From Leptothrix sp. (in: b-proteobacteria) (GTDB taxonomy: Bacteria; Pseudomonadota; Gammaproteobacteria; Burkholderiales; Burkholderiaceae_C), in the NCBI GenBank assembly GCA_013822265.1, contig PNKD01000001.1, forward strand, positions 53,725-117,724: 64,000 bases of DNA. The letters are read 5' to 3'. Made by a program: the position numbers and the translations under genes. A model generated the notes under the pieces. The model ran no database searches and was not told the DNA's origin. It saw only the letters and a program-made list of their open reading frames with translations. The first letter of the stretch is position 1; every line of letters begins with the position of its first letter. Shown in pieces: positions 19,601 to 26,792 of this stretch.

Positions 19601-19934
19601 CCACTTGGCCTTGGCCGCGCTGCAGGCCGCGGCGGCCGCCGGCAGCCCCTTCGACGCCGTGCTGATGGACGTGCAGATGCCCGGCATGAGCGGCTACGAG
19701 GCCACGCGCGCACTGCGCGCCGCGGGCCACCGCCTGCCGGTGATCGCGCTCACCGCGGCGGCGCTGGTGAGCGAGCGCGAGGAGGCCATGCACGCCGGCA
19801 TGGACGACTTCCTGACCAAGCCCATAGACGCCGAGAGGCTGCAGGCGACGCTGGAGCGCTGGTGCGCGCCGGCGCGCGCCGGCTCGGCGTTCGCGGGCAG
19901 CGCCGATCGGACGGAGCTGATCAGGCCGTTGTGA
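16698..19934 (+). CDS. hybrid sensor histidine kinase, membrane region plus four PAS and a receiver
   Basis: A 1,078-residue inner-membrane sensor. Hydrophobic helices fill residues about 5-155, then PAS-like domains begin near 172, 300, 423 and 550. The HisKA box is SHELRTPLNG with phospho-accepting His688. The ATPase domain shows the N box in NFLGNAIKFT (about 805) and the glycine boxes DSGPGIS and GTGLGLSI. A receiver domain follows from about 937 (VEDNPVNMM) with phosphoacceptor Asp991 in LMDVQMPGMSG and lysine in DFLTKP. No output domain is attached, so a separate Hpt or regulator is needed; none is adjacent. I start at the ATG at 16698; an in-frame GTG at 16650 is possible and neither has a strong ribosome site. 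It converges on the FHA-EAL gene. Confidence 0.9.
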   Translation: MTRAFLWVAAGVALLGALLLLATGDGSDGSLWAAGLFGSLAVLSAAATTLPDRHLATAITALFGAAILTLGAAALLLGWGLGTPALALAGLLVCMVSLAADWRAGALVAAAAAAMVAFIAWWAPGAAAGPGAPPFSVLLGTPLAAIVAGLVGGALASRVMHRFAASAGERERRFRRLLGLAADAYWETDAQHRVRAASGESEALPRMTSATGLGRVFWELPQFVCDADTLDALRADMEARRPFRDLPVRWTFASGRSHDFLASGEPRFDERGVFTGFWGVVRDITAVQAAQQALVATETRYQDLFSCLPTPLVLHRDGKVIDANPAALALFGHADLAAMAGSDLLLQYEAGPSRELARQRMQHLQAQPPGSDLPVAGFQLRVQGRMVSVRATSVCVQAEGGPALLAIYVDDTERLAAEQAVQRSEALLSHVVSTCPDVITLNEFESGRYVMVNPSFERISGWSAAEAVGRTSTEMGIWRDASARRAFVAEVKAHGQVADLPVPFVARNGKDIPLRVSAARFQMEQRDYLVMIGRDVSTSERLQLEREAILANAYIGIAVTHRQAFVLANHHFEQIFGWQPGELIGQPGVVVWPNDEVYAELGRQFGPRLGRGEAVELEREMRRRDGRTFLARVRGHAVDPRHPAIGGTVWIVEDVTERRQADLALAAARDAAESASRAKSAFLANTSHELRTPLNGLIGLARLAREPDVGEGQRRQYLEQIVESAQSLAGIISDILDLSKIEAGKLQIENGRFDLAALLQTLQRSYVTLADARGLTLGLQTAPAPGGPPLGLVTGDALRLRQVLSNFLGNAIKFTTRGGVVLRARRLAGGGATGALVRFEVQDSGPGISAEVQARLFEPFTQADQSTTRRFGGTGLGLSICRELAALMGGRVGVHSQPGLGSTFWAELPLPASGPLPPAALAAAAAPPTVSCLPGARVLMVEDNPVNMMISVAMLERWGLKVTQAVDGHLALAALQAAAAAGSPFDAVLMDVQMPGMSGYEATRALRAAGHRLPVIALTAAALVSEREEAMHAGMDDFLTKPIDAERLQATLERWCAPARAGSAFAGSADRTELIRPL

Positions 19935-19948
19935 TCGGGCCGTGCTGA

Positions 19949-21058
19949 TCAGACCGAACCGATGTCCACCGGCCGGCCGGTGAGGTAGCCCTGCACGAGC
20001 TGGAAACCCATGTCGCGGCAGACCGCGGCTTCGGCCTCGGTCTCTATGCCTTCTGCCAGCGGCACCGAGCCGAGGTCGAGCACAAGCCGCACGAGCTCAC
20101 GCACCATGTGCTGGCGGCCCTCGGGGGCCTGGTCGATGCCGTGCAGCAGGCCCATGTCGAACTTGACGAAGTGCGGCGGCACCTCGGCCAGCTCGCGCAG
20201 CCGCGCCTGGCCGGCGCCGAAATCGTCGTACGCGAAGAGCACGCCTATGCCCTGCAGCCGCGCCGCCAGCGCTCGCATGGCGCCGACCTCGACCACCGCG
20301 GTCTCGTGCACCTCGACCACCAGCAGCGGCGCGTCGGGTTGCGCGCGCCAGTGCGCCAGCCAGTCGAAGAGATCGTCGGTGAAAGTCTCTTCGGGGTGGG
20401 TGTTGACGAAGAGCCGCGCGCCCTTCAGCCGCGGCGCCGCCTGGGCGACGCCGAACTTCCGGAAAGCCGCGCTGAGCTCGGCTTCGCGGCCCAGCATGGC
20501 CGCCAGCTGGAACAGGTGGGTCGGTGAATTCGGCAGCTCGGGATGGGTGCAGCGTCCCAGCAGCTCGTAGGCGAAGACCTGGCCGTCGACCGCGCCGACG
20601 ATGGGCTGCACCATGGCCGAAATGCCCTGGCCGCCCAGCAGCTGCATGAACTCGCGCTCGTGGCGCACGAAGTTCCGCGACAGGCCGCGCCGCGCGGCCA
20701 CGATCATCGTGCGCTGGCCGTCGCCGACAGGCCGCGCGCTGCCGGGGCCGCCGTCGCGGCCGAGGCGGAACTCGGCATTGCCGAAGTGGATGACGTCGTC
20801 GCCGGCCAACAGGCGCGCGCCGCTGATGCGCTCGCGGTTGACGAAGGTGCCGTTGGTGCTGCCCAGGTCGGTGACCTGCAGCCGGCCGCTGGCGTCGGCG
20901 TCGATGACGGCGTGCAGCCGGCTCAGGCCGCGGGCGTCGACGACGAGGTCGTTGCCGGTGTCGCGCCCGACGCGGAAGGGCAGGCCGCGGATGGGCTGCG
21001 TGACGTGCGAGCCGTCGGCAGCGATGCTCTCCAGATACCAGGCGTCGGTCAGACTCAC
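19949..21058 (-). CDS. FHA-EAL protein, predicted phosphopeptide-gated c-di-GMP phosphodiesterase
   Basis: A 369-residue cytosolic protein joining two domains. FHA: Gly31-Arg32, SRLH at 46-49 and STNGT at 67-71 supply the usual phosphothreonine-binding residues. EAL: from about 140, with YELLGR, the asparagine of FVNTHPEE, the glutamate of VEVHE, the acidic pair of YDDFGAG, the lysine of FVKFDMG, EGIET and QGY. All the metal- and substrate-binding residues expected of active EAL enzymes appear to be kept, so hydrolysis of c-di-GMP to pGpG is likely. The FHA domain suggests recruitment to, or control by, a Ser/Thr-phosphorylated partner; no kinase of that type is in the window. Cellulose and GGDEF genes lie further along. 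Confidence 0.88.
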   Translation of the reverse strand: MSLTDAWYLESIAADGSHVTQPIRGLPFRVGRDTGNDLVVDARGLSRLHAVIDADASGRLQVTDLGSTNGTFVNRERISGARLLAGDDVIHFGNAEFRLGRDGGPGSARPVGDGQRTMIVAARRGLSRNFVRHEREFMQLLGGQGISAMVQPIVGAVDGQVFAYELLGRCTHPELPNSPTHLFQLAAMLGREAELSAAFRKFGVAQAAPRLKGARLFVNTHPEETFTDDLFDWLAHWRAQPDAPLLVVEVHETAVVEVGAMRALAARLQGIGVLFAYDDFGAGQARLRELAEVPPHFVKFDMGLLHGIDQAPEGRQHMVRELVRLVLDLGSVPLAEGIETEAEAAVCRDMGFQLVQGYLTGRPVDIGSV

Positions 21059-21169
21059 CTCTCACCCCTCGCGTTGCGCTCGGGCGGCGAGCGGCACGCC
21101 ACCCCGGCACATCGACATGAAAGCCAATGTAAACCGAAGTCGCGCGCGCCGGGAGACACAATCCGCGGG

Positions 21170-22009
21170 GTGAACCCCCTCATACACCACCGCCCCGAAG
21201 CGCAGCGCTTCGACACCGTCGTCGACGGCCACCTCGCGCTGTGCGACTACCGCCGCAGCGACGACAACGTCGACCTGCACCACACCGAGGTGCCGCCCCC
21301 GCTGGAGGGCCGGGGCCTGGCCGCCGCGCTGGTGGCGGCGACGCTGGCCTGGGCGCGCCACGAAGGCCTGCGCGTGCTGCCGAGCTGCAGCTACGTGGCA
21401 GCCTACATGCGCCGCCACCCCGAGACGCTGGACCTGCTGCACGACCGTGCGGCGCCGGTGCTGGCGTTCTGGTTCGGCGAGCCCGCGGCCACGACACCGC
21501 GCGCCGAGTGGTTCCGCAAAGACCCCGCTTTCGACACCGAGATCCGCGCGCGTTTCGGCGCCCTCATCGAAGTGGCGCTGGGCGGCGGCCTGCAGGCCTG
21601 GGACGCCACGTCGGCGGGCGCGCTGGCGCGCATCGTGGTGCTGGACCAGTTCACGCGCAACGCCTTTCGCGACAGCGCGCGCGCCTTTGCCGGCGACACG
21701 CTGGCGCTGGCCGCCGCGCAGGCGCTGGTGGCGCGCGGCGACGACCGCCGCCTGCCGCCGCTGCAGCGCTGGTTCGCCTACCTGCCCTTCGAGCACGCCG
21801 AGGACAGGGCGGTGCAGCGGCAGTCGATGGCGCTGTTCGATGCACTGGCCGCCGAACACCCGGGCCTGGCCGACACGCGCCACTGGGCGCTGAAGCACTT
21901 CGAGATCGTCGAGCGCTTCGGCCGCTACCCGCACCGCAACGCGCTGCTGGGGCGTGAGTCGACGCCCGAGGAAACGGCCTTCCTGCAGCAGCCCGGGTCG
22001 AGCTTTTAG
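21170..22009 (+). CDS. GNAT acetyltransferase (PF14542-like) fused to DUF924
   Basis: A 279-residue two-domain protein. Residues about 1-90 match the small GNAT group typified by YjdJ/NATD1: DLHHTEVPPPLEGRGLAAAL is the acetyl-CoA-binding signature and LPSCSYVAAYMRRHP the end of the fold. From about residue 95, VLAFWFGEPA, EWFRKDPAFD, VVLDQFTRNAFRDS, YLPFEHAEDR and HFEIVERFGRYPHRN are the hallmark phrases of DUF924, a helical family of unknown function. The two are usually separate genes. No in-frame ATG precedes the homology, so I use the GTG at 21170; GGGAG lies about 15 bases upstream. There is no stop between the domains, so the fusion is real in this sequence. Confidence 0.85.
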   Translation: MNPLIHHRPEAQRFDTVVDGHLALCDYRRSDDNVDLHHTEVPPPLEGRGLAAALVAATLAWARHEGLRVLPSCSYVAAYMRRHPETLDLLHDRAAPVLAFWFGEPAATTPRAEWFRKDPAFDTEIRARFGALIEVALGGGLQAWDATSAGALARIVVLDQFTRNAFRDSARAFAGDTLALAAAQALVARGDDRRLPPLQRWFAYLPFEHAEDRAVQRQSMALFDALAAEHPGLADTRHWALKHFEIVERFGRYPHRNALLGRESTPEETAFLQQPGSSF

Positions 22010-22016
22010 ACGGCGG

Positions 22017-23078
22017 TCAGGTCACGGCCGGCTGCAAGAAGCGCATGGTGCCGGCGTCGGCGTCCATCTCCACCTCCAGCCCCACCGGCAGCGTGAACTT
22101 GCGCTTGACGTGGCCGAACAGCGCGCCGCTGTAGACGGGCACGTTCAAGGGCTTGAAGTAGTCGTCGAAGACCTCGTCCAGCGTCAGCGTGCCGTAGTTG
22201 CCGTCGCCCGGGCCGCAGTTGGTGAAGCCGCCTAAAACGACGCCGGCCACGCGGTCGAGCGCACCACTCAGTTTGAGCGTGCTGAGCATGCGGTCGACGC
22301 GGTAGATGTACTCGTTGATGTCTTCCAGGAACAGGATGGCGCCGTCGAAGCGCGGCCAGTAGGCCGAGCCGGCCATCGCTGCCAGCACCGCCAGGTTGCC
22401 GCCCACCAGCGCGCCGCGCGCCTTGCCGCCGCGCAGCGTGCTGATGCGTCCGCTCTTGGCGACCAGGGTGTCGTCCTTGTCCTGCGGGTTGGCCAGCGTG
22501 AGCGCCTGCGCGTCCATCACCGCGCCGCGCAGCCAGCCGACGCTGAAGGCGTTCCACTCGCTCACGCCCACCGGGCAGTGGAAGGTGACGAGGCCGGTCT
22601 GCACCTGCACGGCGTTGATGAGCGCGGTGAGGTCGGAGAAGCCGCCCAGGAACTTGGGCGTGCGGCGGATGGCGGCGTAGTCCACCAGCGGCAGCATGCG
22701 GTTGCCGCCCGAGCCGCCGGCGAGCGCCAGCAGGCCGTGCACCGTGGGGTCGGCAAACATGGCGTTGACGTCGGCGGCGCGCTGCGCGTCGGTGCCCGCG
22801 AAGTGGCCGTAGCGCGCGCGCAGGTTCGGCGCCTCGCGCACCTTGAAGCCCAGCGCCTGCAGCGATTCGGCGGCGATGGCGTAGGGCGCGCGCTCGTAGA
22901 CGGCGCCCGAGGGGTTGATCAGCGCGATGGTGTCGCCGGGCCTGAGGCGCGGCGCGCGCAGCGTCGGCGGGGCGGCGGGCGCGGCGGCCCGAACCGGCGC
23001 CGCCGCCGTGACCGCGGTGGCCACGGCCCCTAGCGATGCCGCGCTGCGGCCCAAGAACTGCCTGCGTGTCGTCGTCAT
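22017..23078 (-). CDS. LD-carboxypeptidase, family S66, Tat-exported
   Basis: A 353-residue predicted muropeptide LD-carboxypeptidase, releasing terminal D-alanine from tetrapeptides. The N terminus MTTTRRQFLGRS followed by a hydrophobic stretch and AAA is a twin-arginine signal, so the protein probably acts in the periplasm. Family S66 features are visible: LRPGDTIALINPSG at the first strand, the nucleophile elbow LLALAGGSGGNRMLP (the family serine lies in this GGSGG loop), FLGGFSDLTAL, and the C-terminal region with LEDINEYIYRVDRML and FTNCGPGD. It is 12 bases downstream of the D-Ala-D-Ala dipeptidase gene, which itself overlaps the dipeptide receptor gene, so the three form one operon for murein peptide turnover. 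Confidence 0.9.
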   Translation of the reverse strand: MTTTRRQFLGRSAASLGAVATAVTAAAPVRAAAPAAPPTLRAPRLRPGDTIALINPSGAVYERAPYAIAAESLQALGFKVREAPNLRARYGHFAGTDAQRAADVNAMFADPTVHGLLALAGGSGGNRMLPLVDYAAIRRTPKFLGGFSDLTALINAVQVQTGLVTFHCPVGVSEWNAFSVGWLRGAVMDAQALTLANPQDKDDTLVAKSGRISTLRGGKARGALVGGNLAVLAAMAGSAYWPRFDGAILFLEDINEYIYRVDRMLSTLKLSGALDRVAGVVLGGFTNCGPGDGNYGTLTLDEVFDDYFKPLNVPVYSGALFGHVKRKFTLPVGLEVEMDADAGTMRFLQPAVT

Positions 23079-23090
23079 CGCCTTGTCCCC

Positions 23091-23708
23091 TCACCAGATG
23101 CGCGGCAGCTCGCGCCGCACGCGCTCGCGGTCGCCGAAGTCGAAATGCCACCACTCGGTGGGGATGCCATGGAAGCCGCCGTGTGCCATGGCGTCGCGCA
23201 GCCAGTCGCGCTCGGCCACCTGCGCCGCACTCAGCACGCCGCTGCCCAGGTGCGCGGCGTGCAGCGCCGGGTGCGAGGCCTCGCTCATCTCGTCGAAACC
23301 GCTGCCCATGTCGGACTCGCGGCCCTGCGCGTCGATCAGCGTCACGTCCACCGCCATGCCGTAGCTGTGGATGGAGCCGCGCCGCGGGTCGGCGAAGTAG
23401 TGTTCCATCGGCGTGCCGGCGACGTCCTGCCAGATCGCCTCCTGCACCCGCTGCGGGCGCAGCGCGTCCAGCACCAGCAGGCGCCAGCCCGGGCGGCGCC
23501 GCGCCAGCCAGGCCGCGGCGGCTTCCAGCCCGTCGGCGGCCTCGGTGCGCAGCCAGGCGCAGTCCATCGCGCCGTAGAGGTCGATGCCGGCAAAATTGTC
23601 GGTGCCGGCATAGCGCAGGTCGAAGGGCACGCCGCGCAGGCTGGCCAGGCGGCGATAGCCGGCGTGGCCGGCGATATCCTCCACCGCCACCATGGGCAGG
23701 GGGTTCAC
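23091..23708 (-). CDS. ddpX: D-alanyl-D-alanine dipeptidase (VanX/DdpX, M15D)
   Basis: A 205-residue zinc dipeptidase of family M15D that splits D-Ala-D-Ala. The zinc site is visible: SIHSYGMAVDVTL supplies histidine and aspartate, and PTEWWHFDF supplies the catalytic glutamate and last histidine; LDALRPQRVQ carries the arginine seen in the family. The GTG at 23708 overlaps the stop of the upstream receptor gene (GTGA) and has GAGG eight bases upstream; an ATG five codons later is the alternative. No export signal is apparent, so it should act in the cytosol on imported dipeptide, as in E. coli where ddpX sits with the ddpABCDF importer. Resistance to glycopeptides is not implied. Confidence 0.9.
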   Translation of the reverse strand: MNPLPMVAVEDIAGHAGYRRLASLRGVPFDLRYAGTDNFAGIDLYGAMDCAWLRTEAADGLEAAAAWLARRRPGWRLLVLDALRPQRVQEAIWQDVAGTPMEHYFADPRRGSIHSYGMAVDVTLIDAQGRESDMGSGFDEMSEASHPALHAAHLGSGVLSAAQVAERDWLRDAMAHGGFHGIPTEWWHFDFGDRERVRRELPRIW

Positions 23709-25282
23709 CGGTACACACCCTCGAAGTCGACGCTGCCGTTGGGCGCCATCACGAAGCCGGTGACGTCCTTGCGCAGCGGGATGTAGACCGACGAGTGCGC
23801 CATCGTGATCCACGGCCGCTCGCGCTTGAAGAGGGCCTGCGCCTGCTCGATCGTCGCCAGCCGTCTTGCGGTGTCGACCTCGGCGCGCGCGGCCTCGACC
23901 AGCGCGTCGAACTCGGCATTGCAGAACTTGATGCCGCCGCGGCTGGCCGCGCAGGTGAGGTTGGGCGCGAGAAACTCGTCGGCGGCGGCGACGTCGCTGC
24001 TCCAGCCGCTCATGTAGACGTGGTGCTCGTCGGCGTTCGCGCGCTTGAGGTACTCGCCCCACTCGTAGGTGAGGATGCGCGCCTCGACGCCAATCTTCGC
24101 CCAGTCGGCCTGGATCATCTGCGCCATCAGCTGGCCGTTGGGGGTGGTGGGGCGGCTGACGGGCAGCGCCCAGAGGTCGATCTCGAGTTCACCCTTCACG
24201 CCCGCCGTGGCCAGCAGCCGGCGCGCGCGTTCGGGGTCGTGTTCGTTCCTCAGCGCCTTGTTGTAGCCCGGCACGGCGGGCGGGAAGGCGCTCACGGCCT
24301 GCAGCGCGTCGCCGCGCGGGAACAGCACCTTGAACAGCGCGTCGCGGTCGATGGCGATGTCCAGCGCCTCGCGCACCTCGCGCCGGTTCACCGGCGGTTT
24401 CTTCAGGTTGAAGGCCAGGTAGCTGATGTTCAGCGCCGGGATCTTCTGCACGACGCCCTGCGGGTGGCCGGCCAGCGCGGTGATGTCGACGTCGCGGAGG
24501 GCCGCGGCGACATGGCATTCGCCGCGCGACACCTTCTGCACGCGCACGTTGGGCTCGCGGCTGATGGCGTAGACCAGGCGCTCGGTGCGCTGCACGCCGC
24601 CCCAGTAGTCGGGGTGCGCGGTGAGCCGCAGCACGTCGTCCTTGCGGTAACTCTTGAAGCGGTAGGGCCCGGTGCCCACGGGCTGGTTGTTGATGGCGCT
24701 GGCGCGACCCTGGGCGAGCAGCTGGGCGGCGTACTCGGCGGCGTGGATGCCGGCGAAGGAGCTCGCGAAATAGCCGAGGGAGTTGACGTTGGCCTTGTGC
24801 AGGCGAAAGCGCACCTCGTGGTCGCCGACGCGGTCGATGCCGGCGATCATCTGCGCCAGCCCCAGGCTCTGCGGGTAGACGTAGGTCGCCGGGAAGGCGC
24901 GGTTGAAAGGCTGCTGCGGGTCGATGAGCCGCGTGAAGCTGAACATCACGTCGTCGGCGTTGAACTCGCGGCCGGGTGTGAAGTAGGGCGTGGTGTGGAA
25001 GCGCACGCCGCGGCGCAGCTTGAAGCTGAAGGTCCTGGCGTCAGGGCTCACGGTCCAGGCGGTGGCCAGGCGCGGCTCCAGCACCGCGGTGCCGCGGCGG
25101 AACGCGACCAGGCCCTGGAAGATCTGGGAGGTGACGTTGCCGGTGCTGCTGCTGTCCCACAGCGCGGGGTCGAAACCCTCGGGGCTGGCGTCGGCGCAGT
25201 AGACCAGCGGCTTGGCGGCCAGTGCGCCGGCGGGCACCAGCAGGGCAAGGGCGGCCAGCAGACCGAAGCGGCTAGGGAACAC
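23705..25282 (-). CDS. DppA-like periplasmic dipeptide/muropeptide-binding protein
   Basis: A 525-residue solute-binding protein of family 5 with a Sec signal peptide (MFPSRFGLLAALALLVPAG then ALA). The mature start KPLVYCADASPEGFDPALWD is very close in style to DppA, and EFNADDVMFSFTRLIDP, NNQPVGTGPYRFKSY and SYLAFNLKKPPVNRREVR are family blocks. DppA binds dipeptides, and some relatives bind murein tripeptide or D-Ala-D-Ala. No permease or ATPase gene accompanies it, so it must use a transporter encoded elsewhere. Coupling to the D-Ala-D-Ala dipeptidase and LD-carboxypeptidase genes argues that it captures wall-derived dipeptides. Confidence 0.93.
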   Translation of the reverse strand: MFPSRFGLLAALALLVPAGALAAKPLVYCADASPEGFDPALWDSSSTGNVTSQIFQGLVAFRRGTAVLEPRLATAWTVSPDARTFSFKLRRGVRFHTTPYFTPGREFNADDVMFSFTRLIDPQQPFNRAFPATYVYPQSLGLAQMIAGIDRVGDHEVRFRLHKANVNSLGYFASSFAGIHAAEYAAQLLAQGRASAINNQPVGTGPYRFKSYRKDDVLRLTAHPDYWGGVQRTERLVYAISREPNVRVQKVSRGECHVAAALRDVDITALAGHPQGVVQKIPALNISYLAFNLKKPPVNRREVREALDIAIDRDALFKVLFPRGDALQAVSAFPPAVPGYNKALRNEHDPERARRLLATAGVKGELEIDLWALPVSRPTTPNGQLMAQMIQADWAKIGVEARILTYEWGEYLKRANADEHHVYMSGWSSDVAAADEFLAPNLTCAASRGGIKFCNAEFDALVEAARAEVDTARRLATIEQAQALFKRERPWITMAHSSVYIPLRKDVTGFVMAPNGSVDFEGVYR

Positions 25283-25291
25283 GCGGCGCTC

Positions 25292-26182
25292 TCAGCCCGC
25301 CGGCGGCTTGAAGCGCCGGTCGGGCTTGGCGGCAGCCTGGAACATCGGCTGCACGCGCGGCAGCTTGGCCTGGATGTCGCGGATGCGCGTCTCGCCCGCC
25401 GGGTGTGTGGACAGCCACTGCGGCGGCGCCTTGCCCGCGGTGGCGGCGCCCATCTTCTGCCACAGCGTGATGCCGGCGCCGGGGTCGTAGCCCGCCCGCG
25501 CGGCGAGCAGCAGGCCCAGCGCATCGGCCTCGGACTCGTCGCTGCGGCCGAACTTCAGGCTCAGCAACTGGGTCGCGCCCTGCGCCGCGATGTCGCCCAG
25601 GCTGCCCAGGCCAAAGATGGCGGCGGCGCCGCGCAATACCAGTTCGGTGCCGCCGCTCTTGGCCATGCGTTCACGTGCGTGCTCGAGCAGCGCATGCGCC
25701 ACCTCGTGGCCCATGATCACGGCCACTTCGTCGTCGCCGAGTTGCAGCTGCTGCAGGATGCCGCTGTAGAAGGCGATCTTGCCGCCGGGCATGCAGAAGG
25801 CGTTGATCTGCTTGCTGTCGAGCAGGTTGACCTCCCAGCGCCATTGCGCGGCGCGGCCGTTGCACTCGGCGGCAAAGGGCACGATGCGCTGCGCGATGTA
25901 GCGCAGCCTCTGCATCTGCGGGTGCGTCGCTGGCGTCAGGTTGCCCTCGCCCTTGGCCTGGCGCAGCAGCTGCAGGTACTGCTGCTGGGCCGAGCCTTCG
26001 ACCTGGTTGGCCGGCACCACGCTCGCTGCGCGCGAGCGCCGGCACTCGGGGATCTCGGTCTGCGCCAGCGTGGCCGCCGGCGCCAGCGCCCCGGCCACCA
26101 GCAGCGCGCCCAGGCGGCGGCGGCCGTGCAGGCTGCAGGCACAGGCATAAGCGGCGTGGGAGGGCGTGTCGTCGTCGATCAT
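25292..26182 (-). CDS. M48-family zinc metallopeptidase
   Basis: A 296-residue secreted peptidase. A twin-arginine-like GRRRLGALLVAG and an ATLAQ end form the export signal. The zinc motif is MGHEVAHALLEHARERM (HExxH), with the third ligand glutamate in SDESEADALGLLLA, and the C-terminal STHPAGETRI block typical of the BepA/LoiP-like group. This group degrades misfolded outer-membrane proteins or processes lipoproteins. The segment INAFCMPGGKIAFYSG is another family hallmark. It ends ten bases before the DppA-like gene in the same direction, so it may head that murein operon, and it is divergent from the PA2779-like gene about 210 bases away. Confidence 0.92.
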   Translation of the reverse strand: MIDDDTPSHAAYACACSLHGRRRLGALLVAGALAPAATLAQTEIPECRRSRAASVVPANQVEGSAQQQYLQLLRQAKGEGNLTPATHPQMQRLRYIAQRIVPFAAECNGRAAQWRWEVNLLDSKQINAFCMPGGKIAFYSGILQQLQLGDDEVAVIMGHEVAHALLEHARERMAKSGGTELVLRGAAAIFGLGSLGDIAAQGATQLLSLKFGRSDESEADALGLLLAARAGYDPGAGITLWQKMGAATAGKAPPQWLSTHPAGETRIRDIQAKLPRVQPMFQAAAKPDRRFKPPAG

Positions 26183-26393
26183 GGGCGGGATTGTCGGCAA
26201 TGCCGCGGTAGACCCCCGCCGTCGCCTCGGGTTCCCCCGCCAGCGGCTGCGGTCAATTCGGCGACGGCCAGGCCGTCTCGACGAGGCGGCGACGAACGAG
26301 CCGTCACAAACACCTCCGCCCCTGCCGCCGAATTGCGCCCCGTGGCGCTTAGCATGCGCGTCGCCCTTCAGCCCCCTCTCCAGGAGCCCCCGC

Positions 26394-26792
26394 ATGAGCC
26401 TGTTCCGCCGATTCGTCGCCACCACCCTGAGCGCTTCGCTGGTCTTCAGCGGTATGGCCGTCGCCGCGCCGTCCGCGTTGATAGGCACCGAGCAGGTGGC
26501 CGCGAGCCTGGCGCCCGCCACCAATCCGGGCAGCCGCGAACAACTGCTGGCCACGCTGGACCGAGCCGACCTTGCCGCCGCGCTCGAGGCCCGTGGCGTG
26601 GCGGTGGCTGAGGTGCGCGCGCGCGTCGATGCGCTGAGCGACGCCGAGGCCGCGCAGCTGTTGACGCAGATCGACCAGGCCCCGGCCGGCGCCGACATCG
26701 TCGGCACGCTGTTCACCGTCTTCCTCATCCTGCTCGTCACCGACATCCTGGGCCTGACCAAGGTGTTCCCGTTCACACGCGCGGTGCGTTGA
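26394..26792 (+). CDS. PA2779-family small exported membrane protein
   Basis: A 132-residue protein: signal peptide MSLFRRFVATTLSASLVF ending at AVA-A, a helical middle (REQLLATLDRADLAAALEA, RVDALSDAEAAQLLTQ) and a C-terminal transmembrane helix (TLFTVFLILLVTDILGL) followed by KVFPFTR. This layout and these phrases match the PA2779 family, which is almost always next to a PA2778-type C39-like cysteine peptidase, as here. Function is not established. AGGAG lies about nine bases before the ATG. The stop codon overlaps the TTG start of the peptidase gene. Confidence 0.85.
   Translation: MSLFRRFVATTLSASLVFSGMAVAAPSALIGTEQVAASLAPATNPGSREQLLATLDRADLAAALEARGVAVAEVRARVDALSDAEAAQLLTQIDQAPAGADIVGTLFTVFLILLVTDILGLTKVFPFTRAVR

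Noticed and set aside
19918..19951. CTGATCAG repeats between the convergent kinase and FHA-EAL genes as a bidirectional terminator
   Set aside because: Each copy is self-complementary but the longer stem is imperfect, and no T run follows on either strand.
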